The notes: generated by a model not told the origin, from the sequence alone. Positions 33,267-42,752 are shown, counted from the stretch's first letter. The stretch: 64,000 nucleotides of DNA from CBFDBF01 sp050291465 (GCA_050291465.1 JBNKJV010000001.1:186001-250000), one strand, 5' to 3'. Numbers and translations are program-made.

Positions 33267-34526
33267 TCAATCCGGGACACGACGAATCTGGGCGCCCAGA
33301 CCGGCCAGTTTCTCCTCGATGTTCTGGTAGCCGCGATCGATGTGGTAAATACGATCCACCACCGTCTCCCCCTCCGCAACCAACCCCGCCAGCACCAGGC
33401 TGGCGGAGGCGCGCAGATCGGTCGCCATCACCGGCGCGCCGGTTAACCGCTCCACTCCCCGACAGATGGCGGTGTTGCCTTCCAGGCGTATATCGGCACC
33501 CATCCGCTTCATCTCCTGAACATGCATAAAGCGATTCTCGAACACATTTTCGGTGATGATGCCCACCCCCTCCGCCACGGCATTGAGAGCAGTGAACTGC
33601 GCCTGCATATCAGTGGGAAACGCCGGGTAGGGAGCGGTATGGATATCCACCGCGCTCGCGCGCTTTCCCTGCATATCGATTTCGATCCAATCGTCACCGG
33701 TTTCGATCTCCGCGCCTGCCTCACGCAGCTTGCCGATTACGGAATCCACCAGGGATGCCTGAGTATCCCGGACTTTAATGTGCCCGCCGGTAATTGCCGC
33801 CGCAACCAGGAAGGTCCCTGTTTCGATACGGTCCGGCAGGACCTGATAATGGGTCCCGTGCAGCCGCTCCACCCCTTCAACGACGATGGTGTCCGTACCC
33901 GCCCCACTGATCTTGGCTCCCATGGCATTGAGGAAATCGGCAAGATCCACGACCTCGGGTTCCCGGGCCGCATTCTCAATAACCGATTCTCCGTCCGCCA
34001 GGGCGGCCGCCATCATCAGGTTCTCCGTACCCGTCACGGTAACCAGTTCCATCAACAACCTTGCCCCCCTGAGCCGGTTGGCACGGGCCCGGATATATCC
34101 CCCTTCCACCTGAATATCTGCACCCATGGCGCGTAATCCCTCAATGTGGAGGTTTACCGGCCGGGAACCGATGGCGCAACCGCCGGGCAGAGAAACATCC
34201 GCCTGCCCGAAACGGGCCAGCAGCGGTCCCAGCACCAGAATTGAAGCGCGCATGGTTTTCACCAACTCGTAGGGAGCGGAAAAATCATGTATGGAGCTGG
34301 TATCGACCTCGATACGCATTCGCTCATCCACCATCAACCGCACTCCCATACGCCCAAGCAGTTCCATGGTGGTGGTGATATCGTGCAGGTGGGGCAAATT
34401 CCCTATAACAACGTTTCCCTCAGCCAGTAGCGTCGCCGCCAGGATTGGTAATGCGGCGTTTTTAGCGCCGGCGACACGCACGTCACCCTGCAACGTGGTA
34501 CCGCCTTTTATGATCAGCTTGTCCAT
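33267..34526 (-). CDS. murA: UDP-N-acetylglucosamine 1-carboxyvinyltransferase
   Basis: The 419-residue first committed enzyme of peptidoglycan synthesis transfers enolpyruvate from PEP to UDP-GlcNAc. It has GGTTLQGDVRVAGAKNAALP (Lys22 region), the active-site Cys in SLPGGCAIGSRP (so it should be fosfomycin-sensitive), and DLRASASLVLAGL. Full length. It sits after mlaB; the ibaG/yrbA gene usually between them is absent. Confidence 0.97.
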   Translation of the reverse strand: MDKLIIKGGTTLQGDVRVAGAKNAALPILAATLLAEGNVVIGNLPHLHDITTTMELLGRMGVRLMVDERMRIEVDTSSIHDFSAPYELVKTMRASILVLGPLLARFGQADVSLPGGCAIGSRPVNLHIEGLRAMGADIQVEGGYIRARANRLRGARLLMELVTVTGTENLMMAAALADGESVIENAAREPEVVDLADFLNAMGAKISGAGTDTIVVEGVERLHGTHYQVLPDRIETGTFLVAAAITGGHIKVRDTQASLVDSVIGKLREAGAEIETGDDWIEIDMQGKRASAVDIHTAPYPAFPTDMQAQFTALNAVAEGVGIITENVFENRFMHVQEMKRMGADIRLEGNTAICRGVERLTGAPVMATDLRASASLVLAGLVAEGETVVDRIYHIDRGYQNIEEKLAGLGAQIRRVPD

Positions 34527-34635
34527 TGAGAATATAGTTGGTGATTGGCCAGCAGGTCGGGGCCGCCAGGGGCCTCGGTTGGGAAAGCGCCCTATGATAT
34601 AGAAAAAGGGGGCGTAACGGAAAGAAAAAAGCGGC

Positions 34636-34944
34636 TCAGTCCCCCGCTACGGGGAGCAGGTCATCGACGTTGCTGAGCTTTGCAATCCTGATCAGCGCGT
34701 CCGGAACGTTGCGGAATTGGATGCTGGCATCGTTGTTCCTGGCCCACTCCACCCATTCAAGCAGCAACGCCAATCCCGCGCTGTCGACGCGGGGGACCTT
34801 TTCAAAATCTATGATGATGTGACGGCATCGGGAAAAGAGGGTGTTTGCCTGGTTCCACAGTGAAGGCACCGACCCGATCACGAGATCACCAGCCAGGTGC
34901 AATACCTTGGCCTCCTCCGGCGGGTTTGCCGTAGTGCTAGACAT
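34636..34944 (-). CDS. mlaB: MlaB, STAS-domain subunit of the Mla transporter
   Basis: The 102-residue single STAS domain (HLAGDLVIGSVPSLW, IIIDFEKVPRVDSAGLALLLE) binds the MlaF ATPase and is needed for complex stability and activity. Its start overlaps the mlaC end by 8 bp. It is the last gene of mlaFEDCB. Confidence 0.93.
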   Translation of the reverse strand: MSSTTANPPEEAKVLHLAGDLVIGSVPSLWNQANTLFSRCRHIIIDFEKVPRVDSAGLALLLEWVEWARNNDASIQFRNVPDALIRIAKLSNVDDLLPVAGD

Positions 34945-35551
34945 CCTTGCTGTTATGCTCCGCGAGCATCTTGATCAGGCCGCTCAAGCTGTAGCGGCGT
35001 ATTTTCGAGGCATAATTGGTTCGGTAGGTGGATACCAGACTCAGATTATCAATAACAACGTCGTATACCTTCCATTCCCCTTCATGAAGATAGAGCTTGT
35101 AGCCAATAGGAATAGGCGGGGCGCCGTTGTCACGCAGGATGGTCTCCACCGCCACCCGTTCGTCTTCCGGCGCACGCTGGACCGGGAGATACTCTATTTT
35201 CTGGCCGGAATAGTTCAGAAGCGCTGTTGCATAGGTGCGTACCAGCAGTTCCCGGAACTCTTTAACAAACGCCTCCCTCTCCTCAGGTTTCGCCTTTCGC
35301 CAGTATTTGCCGAGGACCAGCTGCGACATTCTCTCGAAATCGAAGTGCGGCAGAACAATTTCCTCCACCAGCGGGTAGATCCTGCCTGGAAACTGATTCA
35401 GCTCCTTCTTGCGACCCTGCATCTCCTCCAACATCCGGTCAGAGGTGTTCTTCACCACTTCCAACGGGGCCTGCGCCGCCAGCGGCTGTACCCAGAATAG
35501 CAACAGCACCGCCCAAAAAAAATAACGCTTATTATTGGCTAACTTCACCAT
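34937..35551 (-). CDS. mlaC: MlaC, periplasmic phospholipid-binding protein
   Basis: The 204-residue protein has a signal peptide (FFWAVLLLFWVQPLAAQAP) and the MlaC/Ttg2D fold (LVEEIVLPHFDFERMSQLVLG, KYWRKAKPEEREAFVKEF, LVRTYATALLNY). It shuttles phospholipids between the MlaA complex at the outer membrane and MlaFEDB at the inner membrane. ATG at 35551 follows GAAGAAGG; the GTG two codons earlier has no space for a ribosome site. The start overlaps mlaD by 20 bp. Confidence 0.94.
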   Translation of the reverse strand: MVKLANNKRYFFWAVLLLFWVQPLAAQAPLEVVKNTSDRMLEEMQGRKKELNQFPGRIYPLVEEIVLPHFDFERMSQLVLGKYWRKAKPEEREAFVKEFRELLVRTYATALLNYSGQKIEYLPVQRAPEDERVAVETILRDNGAPPIPIGYKLYLHEGEWKVYDVVIDNLSLVSTYRTNYASKIRRYSLSGLIKMLAEHNSKDV

Positions 35552-36017
35552 TGCCACCTTCTTCGGCCTGATTAAAAAGGAACTGACCGATGATCTCCTC
35601 TAATACCAGGGATGACTGGGTCAGGGTTATCTCACCACCCTCTTTCAGATATACATCGCTTCCACCCGGATCCAGCCCTATGTACTGTTCTCCAAGCAGT
35701 CCCGCAGTAAAAATCTTTGCGAAAGTGTCCTCCGGAATAGCATTGTACTGCCGTTCGATGGCCATGGTGACCACCGCTTCGTAAGTTTGCTCATCAAAGG
35801 TGATTTTGGTCACACGCCCGATGCGGACACCGGCCATGGTAACCGGCGCCTTCACCTTGAGACTGCCGATATTGTCAAATCGGGCGGTAATCTCATAACC
35901 ATCATCGTTGGACATCAGGCTCAGATTACTGACCTGCATCGCAAGGAAAAACAGCGCCACCAGTCCCGCCGCCATGAATGCGCCTACCAGAATCTCTACC
36001 GCTCTGCTTTTTCCCAT
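35532..36017 (-). CDS. mlaD: MlaD, MCE-domain subunit
   Basis: The 161-residue protein has one N-terminal transmembrane helix (VEILVGAFMAAGLVALFFLA) and one MCE domain (EITARFDNIGSLKVKAPVTM, GVRIGRVTKI, AGLLGEQYIGLDPGG). It forms the hexameric periplasmic ring that carries lipids. ATG at 36017 lies four bases after the mlaE stop, with GGAG nine bases upstream; the TTG five codons earlier is rejected. Confidence 0.95.
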   Translation of the reverse strand: MGKSRAVEILVGAFMAAGLVALFFLAMQVSNLSLMSNDDGYEITARFDNIGSLKVKAPVTMAGVRIGRVTKITFDEQTYEAVVTMAIERQYNAIPEDTFAKIFTAGLLGEQYIGLDPGGSDVYLKEGGEITLTQSSLVLEEIIGQFLFNQAEEGGNGEVSQ

Positions 36018-36021
36018 CGGC

Positions 36022-36807
36022 TCAGTCTCCAAACATCAGTGCCGTTAATACAAAATCGAGGCCCAACACCGCCAGCGAAGAGTGCACCACGGTCTTGGTG
36101 GTGGCCCGGCTTACCCCTTCCGAGGTCGGAATCGAATCATATCCCTGAAACAGCGCGATCCAGGCACAGACAACACCAAAAACCAGGCTCTTGATCACGC
36201 CATTATATATGTCATCCTCCAGGTCGATCTTGGCCTGCATCTGCGACCAGAAGGCGCCGTCATCCACTCCCAGCAATCCAACACCGACGAAATATCCGCC
36301 CAACACCCCCAAAGCGCTGAAAAGCGCCGCCAGCAACGGCATGGAGATAAACCCGGCCATGAATCGCGGCGTGAGGATTCGCTTGACCGGATCCACCGCC
36401 ATCATCTCCAGCCCGGAAAGCTGTTCCGTCGCTTTCATGAGCCCTATCTCCGCGGTCAGCGCGGAACCTGCCCGACCGGCAAACAGCAGCGCCGTAACCA
36501 CCGGCCCCAGTTCCCGCACCAGAGAGGCAGCCACCATAACCCCCAGGGTCTGTTCGGCGCCGAACTGGGAAAGGATATAGTGCCCCTGAAGCCCCAGCAC
36601 CATACCCACAAATATACCCGAAACCGCGATGATAAGGACCGTGAGCACGCCCACCGAGTAAAGCTGCACCAGCAGCAACCGGGGTCGCCGTACCAGCGCG
36701 GACAGTCCGCTCAGTATCCAGAGAAACAGGATGTGGGCCCGGCCGAGACGCTCGACAACGCCAAGGCCGATCCTTCCCAAGCGGGCAAGCTGCTCTAACA
36801 CGGACAC
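36022..36807 (-). CDS. mlaE: MlaE, permease subunit
   Basis: The 261-residue integral membrane protein of the MlaE/YrbE family has five or six helices. Conserved parts are VSGIFVGMVLGLQGHYILSQ, ASLVRELGPVVTALLFAGR and ALTAEIGLMKATEQLSGLEM (the coupling region to MlaF). Start at 36807, 31 bp after mlaF. Confidence 0.96.
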   Translation of the reverse strand: MSVLEQLARLGRIGLGVVERLGRAHILFLWILSGLSALVRRPRLLLVQLYSVGVLTVLIIAVSGIFVGMVLGLQGHYILSQFGAEQTLGVMVAASLVRELGPVVTALLFAGRAGSALTAEIGLMKATEQLSGLEMMAVDPVKRILTPRFMAGFISMPLLAALFSALGVLGGYFVGVGLLGVDDGAFWSQMQAKIDLEDDIYNGVIKSLVFGVVCAWIALFQGYDSIPTSEGVSRATTKTVVHSSLAVLGLDFVLTALMFGD

Positions 36808-36838
36808 CTCACCATCGGAACGCTATGCCTCAACCGTT

Positions 36839-37654
36839 TCATTTCTCGAACAGATCCTGCACCAGGCTGTCTGCCGGATAGTGAAAAGGAACCGGCCCAT
36901 CCGCCAGTCCGCGCATGAACTGTTTCACCCACCCGGAATCCGAATCCATCATCGCCTTTGATTCCCCGCTTCCCACTACTTTGCCGTTGGATATCAAATA
37001 GATAAGATCGGCAATTTCCGCCGTCTCTTGAACATCGTGGGAGACGATAATACTGGTCAATCGGCTGGCATCGTTCAGAGCACGGATCAGATGGACCAGA
37101 ATACCCATGGATATGGGGTCCTGACCGGTAAAAGGCTCATCATACATGATCATCATCGGATCCAGAGCCATAGCACGGGCCAACGCCACGCGCCGCGCCA
37201 TACCGCCGGAAAGCTCACTGGGCATGAGATCACGAGCGCCGCGCAAACCAACCGCCTCCAGCTTGAGCAGCACCAGTTTACGAATCATGGATTCCGCAAG
37301 CGAGGTGTGTTCCCGTAGGGGGTAGGCCACGTTTTCAAAAACAGTGATATCGGTCAACAATGCCCCGCTCTGGAACAGCATCCCCATCCGCATGCGCAGC
37401 TTGTAAAGCTCGCCGGTACTGAGCTTGTGCACGTCCTGACCGTCAACATGGATGGTGCCGGCCTGCGGCCGGAGCTGGCCGCCGATCAGTTTCAGCAGGG
37501 TTGTTTTGCCGGTACCGCTGGGCCCCATAATGGCAGTGACCTTTCCGCGCGGGATATCGATATCGACACCGTCAAATATCGCCCGTTCCCCACGAAAAAA
37601 GCGCAGGCCTCTTATTCTGATCAGAGGATCACCGGTTGAGGGGGACTCAAACAT
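36839..37654 (-). CDS. mlaF: MlaF, ATPase subunit
   Basis: The 271-residue ABC ATPase has Walker A GPSGTGKTT, Q-loop MLFQSGALLTD, signature LSGGMARRVALARA, Walker B MIMYDEPFTGQD and H-loop IIVSHDV. It powers phospholipid movement that keeps the outer leaflet free of phospholipids. ATG at 37654 follows GGAGAG; twelve codons of open frame precede it without a ribosome site. It is the first gene of mlaFEDCB. Confidence 0.96.
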   Translation of the reverse strand: MFESPSTGDPLIRIRGLRFFRGERAIFDGVDIDIPRGKVTAIMGPSGTGKTTLLKLIGGQLRPQAGTIHVDGQDVHKLSTGELYKLRMRMGMLFQSGALLTDITVFENVAYPLREHTSLAESMIRKLVLLKLEAVGLRGARDLMPSELSGGMARRVALARAMALDPMMIMYDEPFTGQDPISMGILVHLIRALNDASRLTSIIVSHDVQETAEIADLIYLISNGKVVGSGESKAMMDSDSGWVKQFMRGLADGPVPFHYPADSLVQDLFEK

Positions 37655-37835
37655 GATTATTATTCTCTCCGTTCGGGCGCCGACTCTCATCCCTGCGCGG
37701 CCTGGAGGGGCGGAATTTCATTCTACCCTTAAATTAACAGGGAACGTCAACTTACCATTTTACCATTCGTCGGGAACCAGAAAACGTCGGTCGGAAATCA
37801 GGGTGCCGCCGGCCTTCCTTAACGATCGGCCGCAA

Positions 37836-39107
37836 TTATAGCAACGCTCCCCCGTACCGAGTGGAGTCTCGCCCATGCAACCACCAAAGCAGCAACAATC
37901 CGGGTATAGCTATCAATGCGCAGAACAGGAAAAATCCGACCCATCCCATCCACTCCGCCATAAGGCCGGTAGGCGTGGCCGCTATAACCCGCGGGACGCC
38001 CATAAAACTGGTGAGCAGAGCATATTGCGTAGCCGTGAACCTTTTATTGGTCAGGCTGGCCATGAAAGCAATATAGGCAGCGGTACCCAAGCCGCTGCTG
38101 AAATTCTCAAAGGCGATCACCCCCGCCAATCCCGGCAAGCTGTACCCTATCAGCGCCAATACCGAGAACCCCGCAGTGGAGATACCCTGGAGAATACCGA
38201 AGGACCAGAGCGAGCGATAGATCCCCAACCGCAGTATAAGAACACCCCCCGCAAACCCGCCTGCAACGGTGGCCCAGAAACCGAACAGTTTCACAACGGC
38301 ACCGATCTCGGTCTTGGTAAAACCGATTCCGAGATAGAACGGGGTGGTCATGTGGGATGCCATGGAGTCCCCGATCTTGTACAGCAGTATAAACAAGAGT
38401 ATCAGCACCGCATCCTGCCGCCGGAAATATTCCACGAACGGATGCACCACCGCTTCCAGCAATGTCCTGGGACTGCCCTCGGAAACCGGCGGCTCGGGGG
38501 CCAGCAGGGTGATCACTACCGCCAGCAGCATAATCCCGGCCATAACCAGGTACACCTGGGTAAAGGAGATGTGGTCGGCCAGTATCAGGCCGCCGCCCGA
38601 AGCCAACAGCATACCGGTCTTGTAACCATAAACATAAAGCGACGCCCCCAACCCCTGCTCCTCGTCGGCCAGCGCCTCCCGGCGATAGGCGTCCACGACG
38701 ATATCCTGGCTGGCGGAAAAAAAGGTAACCAGCAGCGCTGCGAACGCGACCCCGAAAGGATTGATCCCGGGCTGGGAGTACGCCAACCCCGCCAGGGATC
38801 CGATCAGCGCGAGTTGGGAGAGCACCAGCCAGCCTCGTCTCCGGCCCAGTAGCACCGGCGTATAGCGATCCATCAGCGGCGCCCAGAGAAACTTCAGGGT
38901 ATAGGGTATGCCCACCAGGGCGAAGAGACCTATGGTAGTAAGATCCACGCCTTCATCATTCATCCAGGCCTGCAGTACGGAGCCGGTCAGCAACAACGGC
39001 AGCCCACAGGCAAAACCCATGAACGCCGCCACCACCATGCGGCCGCTGAAGACGGCCCGCAGAATCTCCCTGCCGCTTTTCGCTTTGTAATTGGAAGAAG
39101 CCACCAA
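37836..39107 (-). CDS. ampG: AmpG-family muropeptide permease
   Basis: The 423-residue major-facilitator transporter has about 12 helices. The AmpG pattern is clear: FACGLPLLLTGSVLQAWM, FLWAPLMDRYTP, GRRRGWLVLSQ, and SASQDIVVDAYRREAL. AmpG brings GlcNAc-anhydroMurNAc peptides from the periplasm for cell-wall recycling. It is shorter than the E. coli protein, lacking the two extra C-terminal helices. Located between mlaF and pyrE, divergent from pyrE. No ampC or ampR is present. Confidence 0.9.
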   Translation of the reverse strand: MVASSNYKAKSGREILRAVFSGRMVVAAFMGFACGLPLLLTGSVLQAWMNDEGVDLTTIGLFALVGIPYTLKFLWAPLMDRYTPVLLGRRRGWLVLSQLALIGSLAGLAYSQPGINPFGVAFAALLVTFFSASQDIVVDAYRREALADEEQGLGASLYVYGYKTGMLLASGGGLILADHISFTQVYLVMAGIMLLAVVITLLAPEPPVSEGSPRTLLEAVVHPFVEYFRRQDAVLILLFILLYKIGDSMASHMTTPFYLGIGFTKTEIGAVVKLFGFWATVAGGFAGGVLILRLGIYRSLWSFGILQGISTAGFSVLALIGYSLPGLAGVIAFENFSSGLGTAAYIAFMASLTNKRFTATQYALLTSFMGVPRVIAATPTGLMAEWMGWVGFFLFCALIAIPGLLLLWWLHGRDSTRYGGALL

Positions 39108-39229
39108 TCATGGATCCTTTGGGTTCAGCCGAAGCAAACAAACGGGAGAGTATACCATCGTGCAACACCCCTACTTGCGCACAACATCACTGCCGCCGAC
39201 AATGACCCCATCTTCCTGGAGAATGAACA

Positions 39230-39871
39230 ATGCAAAATTACCAACGGGAATTTCTCGATTTCGCCCTGGATACCGGCGTACTGCGTTTTGGGGAGTTCAC
39301 CCTGAAATCCGGCCGCATCAGCCCCTACTTCTTCAATGCCGGCCTATTCAACACCGGCGCCGGCCTGGCGCGGCTCGGGCGCTTTTACGCCCAGGCCATC
39401 GTCGCTTCCGGACTGCAGTTTGATCTGCTGTTCGGGCCGGCTTACAAGGGCATTCCGCTGGCGGCGGTTACCGCCGCCGCTCTCTACGACCAACATGGGG
39501 TCGATGTTCCGTACGCCTTCAATCGCAAAGAGGCCAAGGCGCACGGCGAGGGGGGATCCATCGTCGGCCATGAACTCCAGGGGCGGATTGCGATCATAGA
39601 TGATGTAATCACCGCCGGCACCGCCATTCGGGAGTCGATGGAGATCATCAGGGCCCAGGGAGCGGAGCCGGCGGGCGTGGTGATCGCCCTGGACCGGCAG
39701 GAACGGGGAACAGGTTCCCGTTCCGCGATCCAGGAGGTGGAAGACGATTATTCCATTCCGGTGACGGCCATCGTGCGGCTGGAGGATATGATCGATTACC
39801 TTGCGCAACAACCGGATGCGGAGGCCACTTTACAAAGTATTCGCGGATATCGTTCACAATACGGTGTCTAA
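39230..39871 (+). CDS. pyrE: orotate phosphoribosyltransferase
   Basis: The 213-residue enzyme makes orotidine 5'-phosphate from orotate and PRPP. It contains FTLKSGRISPYFFNAGLF, the flexible-loop sequence NRKEAKAHGEGG with its catalytic Lys, and the PRPP motif IAIIDDVITAGTAIRE. ATG at 39230 follows GGAGAATG. Downstream lies the DUF4124 gene and, convergent, slmA, as around pyrE in many gammaproteobacteria. Confidence 0.97.
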   Translation: MQNYQREFLDFALDTGVLRFGEFTLKSGRISPYFFNAGLFNTGAGLARLGRFYAQAIVASGLQFDLLFGPAYKGIPLAAVTAAALYDQHGVDVPYAFNRKEAKAHGEGGSIVGHELQGRIAIIDDVITAGTAIRESMEIIRAQGAEPAGVVIALDRQERGTGSRSAIQEVEDDYSIPVTAIVRLEDMIDYLAQQPDAEATLQSIRGYRSQYGV

Positions 39872-39925
39872 ATTATTGCTACACTTCTGAAACCCTAATT
39901 ATTCAAACAGTCTGGATTTCTGCAT

Positions 39926-41149
39926 TTGAAAACGACCTTTGCACAACCCAAATCTCTTACGTGGAGAAACATTTTCGGCGCCGCACTGGCTGCCGTAATC
40001 CTGGCTCTGGCTACCACCACCGTCTCCGCCAAGATGTACCGCTGGGTGGACGCGGACGGAAACGTACACTATTCCGACAAGGTCCCCCCGACCGATGTGG
40101 ATCAGGCGCGTTCCCAGCTCAACAAGCGGGGTATTGAGGTGGAACGCGTAGAAAGAGCCAAGACGCCTGAGGAACTTGCCCGCGATAAGGAATTGGAAGA
40201 AATGCGCGCCCGGCAGCAGCAGCTTATTGAAAAACAGAAGGCTGAAGACCGGGTACTGCTCGCCACCTTCCGCAGCGAAGAAGACATCCTTATGGCCCGG
40301 GACGGCAAGGTGACGGCGGTCGGAGTTATGATCCAGATCCTGCGCAACAATATCCAAAACGCCAAGTCGCGCCTGGAAGATCTACAGATGATGGCCGCCG
40401 ACCAGGAACGGCGCGGCGAGAAGGTCTCCAAAGCCACGCTGGATGAAATCGAAGGCAAACGGAATCAGATCAAAGAGAGTTACGCATCCATCCTGCAGCG
40501 GGAACAGGAGCAGGAGGAGATCAGGAAAAAGTTTCAGTATGACGTGGAACGATTCCGCACCCTGAAAAACCTGCGCCCCAGGGAGGAGGAAGATTCCGCC
40601 AGGGATGACGGCGAAGGCACCTTGCTGGAGACGGTTGTCATATGTAAGGACGAGCCTACATGTAACAACTTATGGAAACGGGCGGAAGGTTATCTGAAGG
40701 CCCATGCCACCACGCCGCTGCAACTGCTCGGCAAAAGCATCCTGATGACCAAGGCGCCGTTGAAGGATGACGACATAAGCATCACCATCTCCCGCATTGC
40801 CGACAAGGAAGGCACCGGGGTCCGTCTGTTTATGGACCTGCAGTGTAAGAACTCACCCCTCGGCAAAGAACTATGCCACAGCGACAAGGTACGGAATATC
40901 CGGGCCGATTTTCGCCGCACACTGACGGCCGGAACCGAAGCCGAAGCCGAAGCCGAAACCGAAGCCGAAACCGAAACCGAACCGAAGCCGGAACCGAAGC
41001 CGGAACCGAAGCCCAAGCCGACACCAACGCCGAATAACGCTACTACCCGAGTATCGCCGGCTCCAGCATCCGCCACTGCTCCTCCCAGTCCTGGAGGGGG
41101 GAGTGACGGAAGCGGCTGCGTAAGAATCGCTGCAGACGTCCTTCAATGA
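39926..41149 (+). CDS. exported DUF4124 and coiled-coil protein with a repeat-encoded tail
   Basis: The start is TTG at 39926. A signal peptide (IFGAALAAVILALATTTVSA) is followed at once by a DUF4124 domain (KMYRWVDADGNVHYSDKVPP). Residues 75-220 are a charged coiled coil; 225-335 form a small domain with four Cys, and then comes a tail of Glu-Ala/Glu-Thr then Glu-Pro/Lys-Pro repeats. The last 45 residues lie antisense to slmA over 107 bp. A 5-base unit in the hexanucleotide tract shifts the frame; without it the protein would end at TAA 41035-41037, just short of slmA. DUF4124 proteins are envelope proteins of unknown function. The C-terminal end given here is therefore uncertain. Confidence 0.75.
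   Translation: MKTTFAQPKSLTWRNIFGAALAAVILALATTTVSAKMYRWVDADGNVHYSDKVPPTDVDQARSQLNKRGIEVERVERAKTPEELARDKELEEMRARQQQLIEKQKAEDRVLLATFRSEEDILMARDGKVTAVGVMIQILRNNIQNAKSRLEDLQMMAADQERRGEKVSKATLDEIEGKRNQIKESYASILQREQEQEEIRKKFQYDVERFRTLKNLRPREEEDSARDDGEGTLLETVVICKDEPTCNNLWKRAEGYLKAHATTPLQLLGKSILMTKAPLKDDDISITISRIADKEGTGVRLFMDLQCKNSPLGKELCHSDKVRNIRADFRRTLTAGTEAEAEAETEAETETEPKPEPKPEPKPKPTPTPNNATTRVSPAPASATAPPSPGGGSDGSGCVRIAADVLQ
40937..41037 (+). repeat. hexanucleotide tract GAAGCC / GAAACC / GGAACC
   Basis: About fifteen units of the GAAGCC type run in register except for one 5-base unit, GAACC, at 40979-40983. Reading in the unbroken register reaches TAA at 41035. This tract is prone to slippage. 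Confidence 0.8.
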
Positions 41150-41624
41150 AAGCCAACAGAAGATCGGCGCCGATTTCGGCCGCAACCTCCTTATCGCCTT
41201 CGCGCATGCGCGCTTCCCGCAGGACCTGGCGGAACTGGGTCTGCAGTCGATCAAAAAACCTTTCCACCCGGGATCGCAGAGACTCGCTCTCACCTATCAA
41301 CGCATCACCCAGCAACACCCGGGTGATCCCGGGATTTCGATCCGCAAATCCCAACAGCAGGTAAAGCACCCTTGAACATCGTTTATAGGTGTCTTTTTCC
41401 TCTTCCAGGATCTGATTGATACGGGAGAATACCGTCTCTTCCGCAAACGAGATCAGCGCCTCGTACATCTTCGCCTTACTGGGAAAATGGCGATAGAGCG
41501 CAGCCTCCGAGACGCCGGCGGCCCGCGCCAGCAATGCGGTGGTTATTCGCTCACCGGGACTTTTTTCGAGTTCGGCAGCAAGGGTTTCCAGAATCTGCTG
41601 CCGACGGGAAATCTTCTCACCCAT
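41043..41624 (-). CDS. slmA: nucleoid occlusion factor SlmA
   Basis: The 193-residue TetR-family protein opens with a helix-turn-helix (ITTALLARAAGVSEAALYRHFPSKAKM) and has the SlmA-specific body (EETVFSRINQILEEEKD, GESESLRSRVERFFDRLQTQ, EGRLQRFLRSRFRHSPL). When bound to DNA it blocks FtsZ assembly over the nucleoid. It follows argB by 12 bp on the same strand. Its 3' end overlaps the end of the convergent DUF4124 frame. Confidence 0.94.
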   Translation of the reverse strand: MGEKISRRQQILETLAAELEKSPGERITTALLARAAGVSEAALYRHFPSKAKMYEALISFAEETVFSRINQILEEEKDTYKRCSRVLYLLLGFADRNPGITRVLLGDALIGESESLRSRVERFFDRLQTQFRQVLREARMREGDKEVAAEIGADLLLAFIEGRLQRFLRSRFRHSPLQDWEEQWRMLEPAILG

Positions 41625-41636
41625 GTGGAAACGGTA

Positions 41637-42533
41637 TCAGCGACGACGGATAAGGGTTCCGACACCCTCATCGGTAAAGATTTCCAGCAAAACAGCGTGC
41701 TGCACCCTACCGTCGATGATATGCGAAGTCTGTACCCCGGCGTTTACCGCCTCCAGTGCGCAACGTATCTTCGGCAGCATACCGCCGTGGATGGTACCGT
41801 CCGCTATCAGTTCGTCCACACGCTCGGTGGTCAGACCGGTAAGCAGGCTCCCGTCCTTGTCCAGCAACCCGGACGTATTGGTCAGAAGAATCAACTTCTC
41901 CGCTTTCAGCACCTCGGCCACTTTTCCCGCCACCAGATCGGCGTTGATATTGTAGGAATGGCCGTCGTCGCCGATACCGATGGGCGCGATCACCGGCACG
42001 AAACCGCCGTTGACCAGCATGTCGACTACACTGGCATCTATACTTTCCACCTCGCCGACATGACCGATATCGACGATTTCCGACGCCTCCAGTTCCGGAG
42101 CATTGCGGACCAGCTTCAACTTGCGGGCACGTATCAGATCACCGTCTTTTCCCGTCAGCCCCACCGCACCACCACCATGACGGTTGATAAGGTTGACGAT
42201 CTCCTTGTTAACCAGGCCGCCGAGCACCATCTCCACCACGTCCATGGTTTCGCTGTCGGTCACTCGCATCCCCTGAACGAACTCGCTGCTTTTGCCGAGC
42301 CGTTCCAGCAGACTCCCGATTTGCGGACCACCGCCATGTACCACCACCGGATTGATACCTACCAGTTTCATCAGGACGATGTCACGGGCGAAGCTGCTCT
42401 TCAGATCCTCGTCCACCATGGCGTTACCACCGTATTTGATAACGATGGTCTTACCCCGGAACCGTTTTATGTAGGGCAGCGCTTCCGATAGAACATGGGC
42501 GACATTGTGGGCCGCTTCTGGCGAGAGACTCAT
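41637..42533 (-). CDS. argB: acetylglutamate kinase
   Basis: The 298-residue enzyme phosphorylates N-acetylglutamate in arginine synthesis. Motifs are IVIKYGGNAMVDE, VVVHGGGPQIGSLLERLG, MVLGGLVNKEIVNLIN, YNINADLVAGKVAEVL and LTNTSGLLDKDG. The N-terminal helix (AAHNVAHVLSEALPYIKRF) is typical of arginine-inhibited hexameric forms. Probably co-transcribed with slmA. Confidence 0.96.
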   Translation of the reverse strand: MSLSPEAAHNVAHVLSEALPYIKRFRGKTIVIKYGGNAMVDEDLKSSFARDIVLMKLVGINPVVVHGGGPQIGSLLERLGKSSEFVQGMRVTDSETMDVVEMVLGGLVNKEIVNLINRHGGGAVGLTGKDGDLIRARKLKLVRNAPELEASEIVDIGHVGEVESIDASVVDMLVNGGFVPVIAPIGIGDDGHSYNINADLVAGKVAEVLKAEKLILLTNTSGLLDKDGSLLTGLTTERVDELIADGTIHGGMLPKIRCALEAVNAGVQTSHIIDGRVQHAVLLEIFTDEGVGTLIRRR

Positions 42534-42560
42534 AATTGTTATCCTGAATAAACCGTATTA

Positions 42561-42718
42561 TTCACCACGGAGGCGCAGAGGTAACTGAAAATAGCTGTTT
42601 AACAAATAATCGAGAAGTAATTCACTTCTCAAGATCGCACTGTACGCAACATTAGTGCCGTTCTACTTCGATCCCGTTGTATATTCTCCGTGTCCTCTGT
42701 GTCCTCCGTGGTAAAAAT
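42561..42718. repeat. dispersed inverted repeat, copy 6
   Basis: CACCACGGAGGCGCAGAGG at the left faces CTCTGTGTCCTCCGTGGT at the right across about 100 bases, in the algC-argB gap. Confidence 0.8.
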
Positions 42719-42752
42719 CGCTGGGGCTGCAATATCAAGGCAGGGTAGTCTC

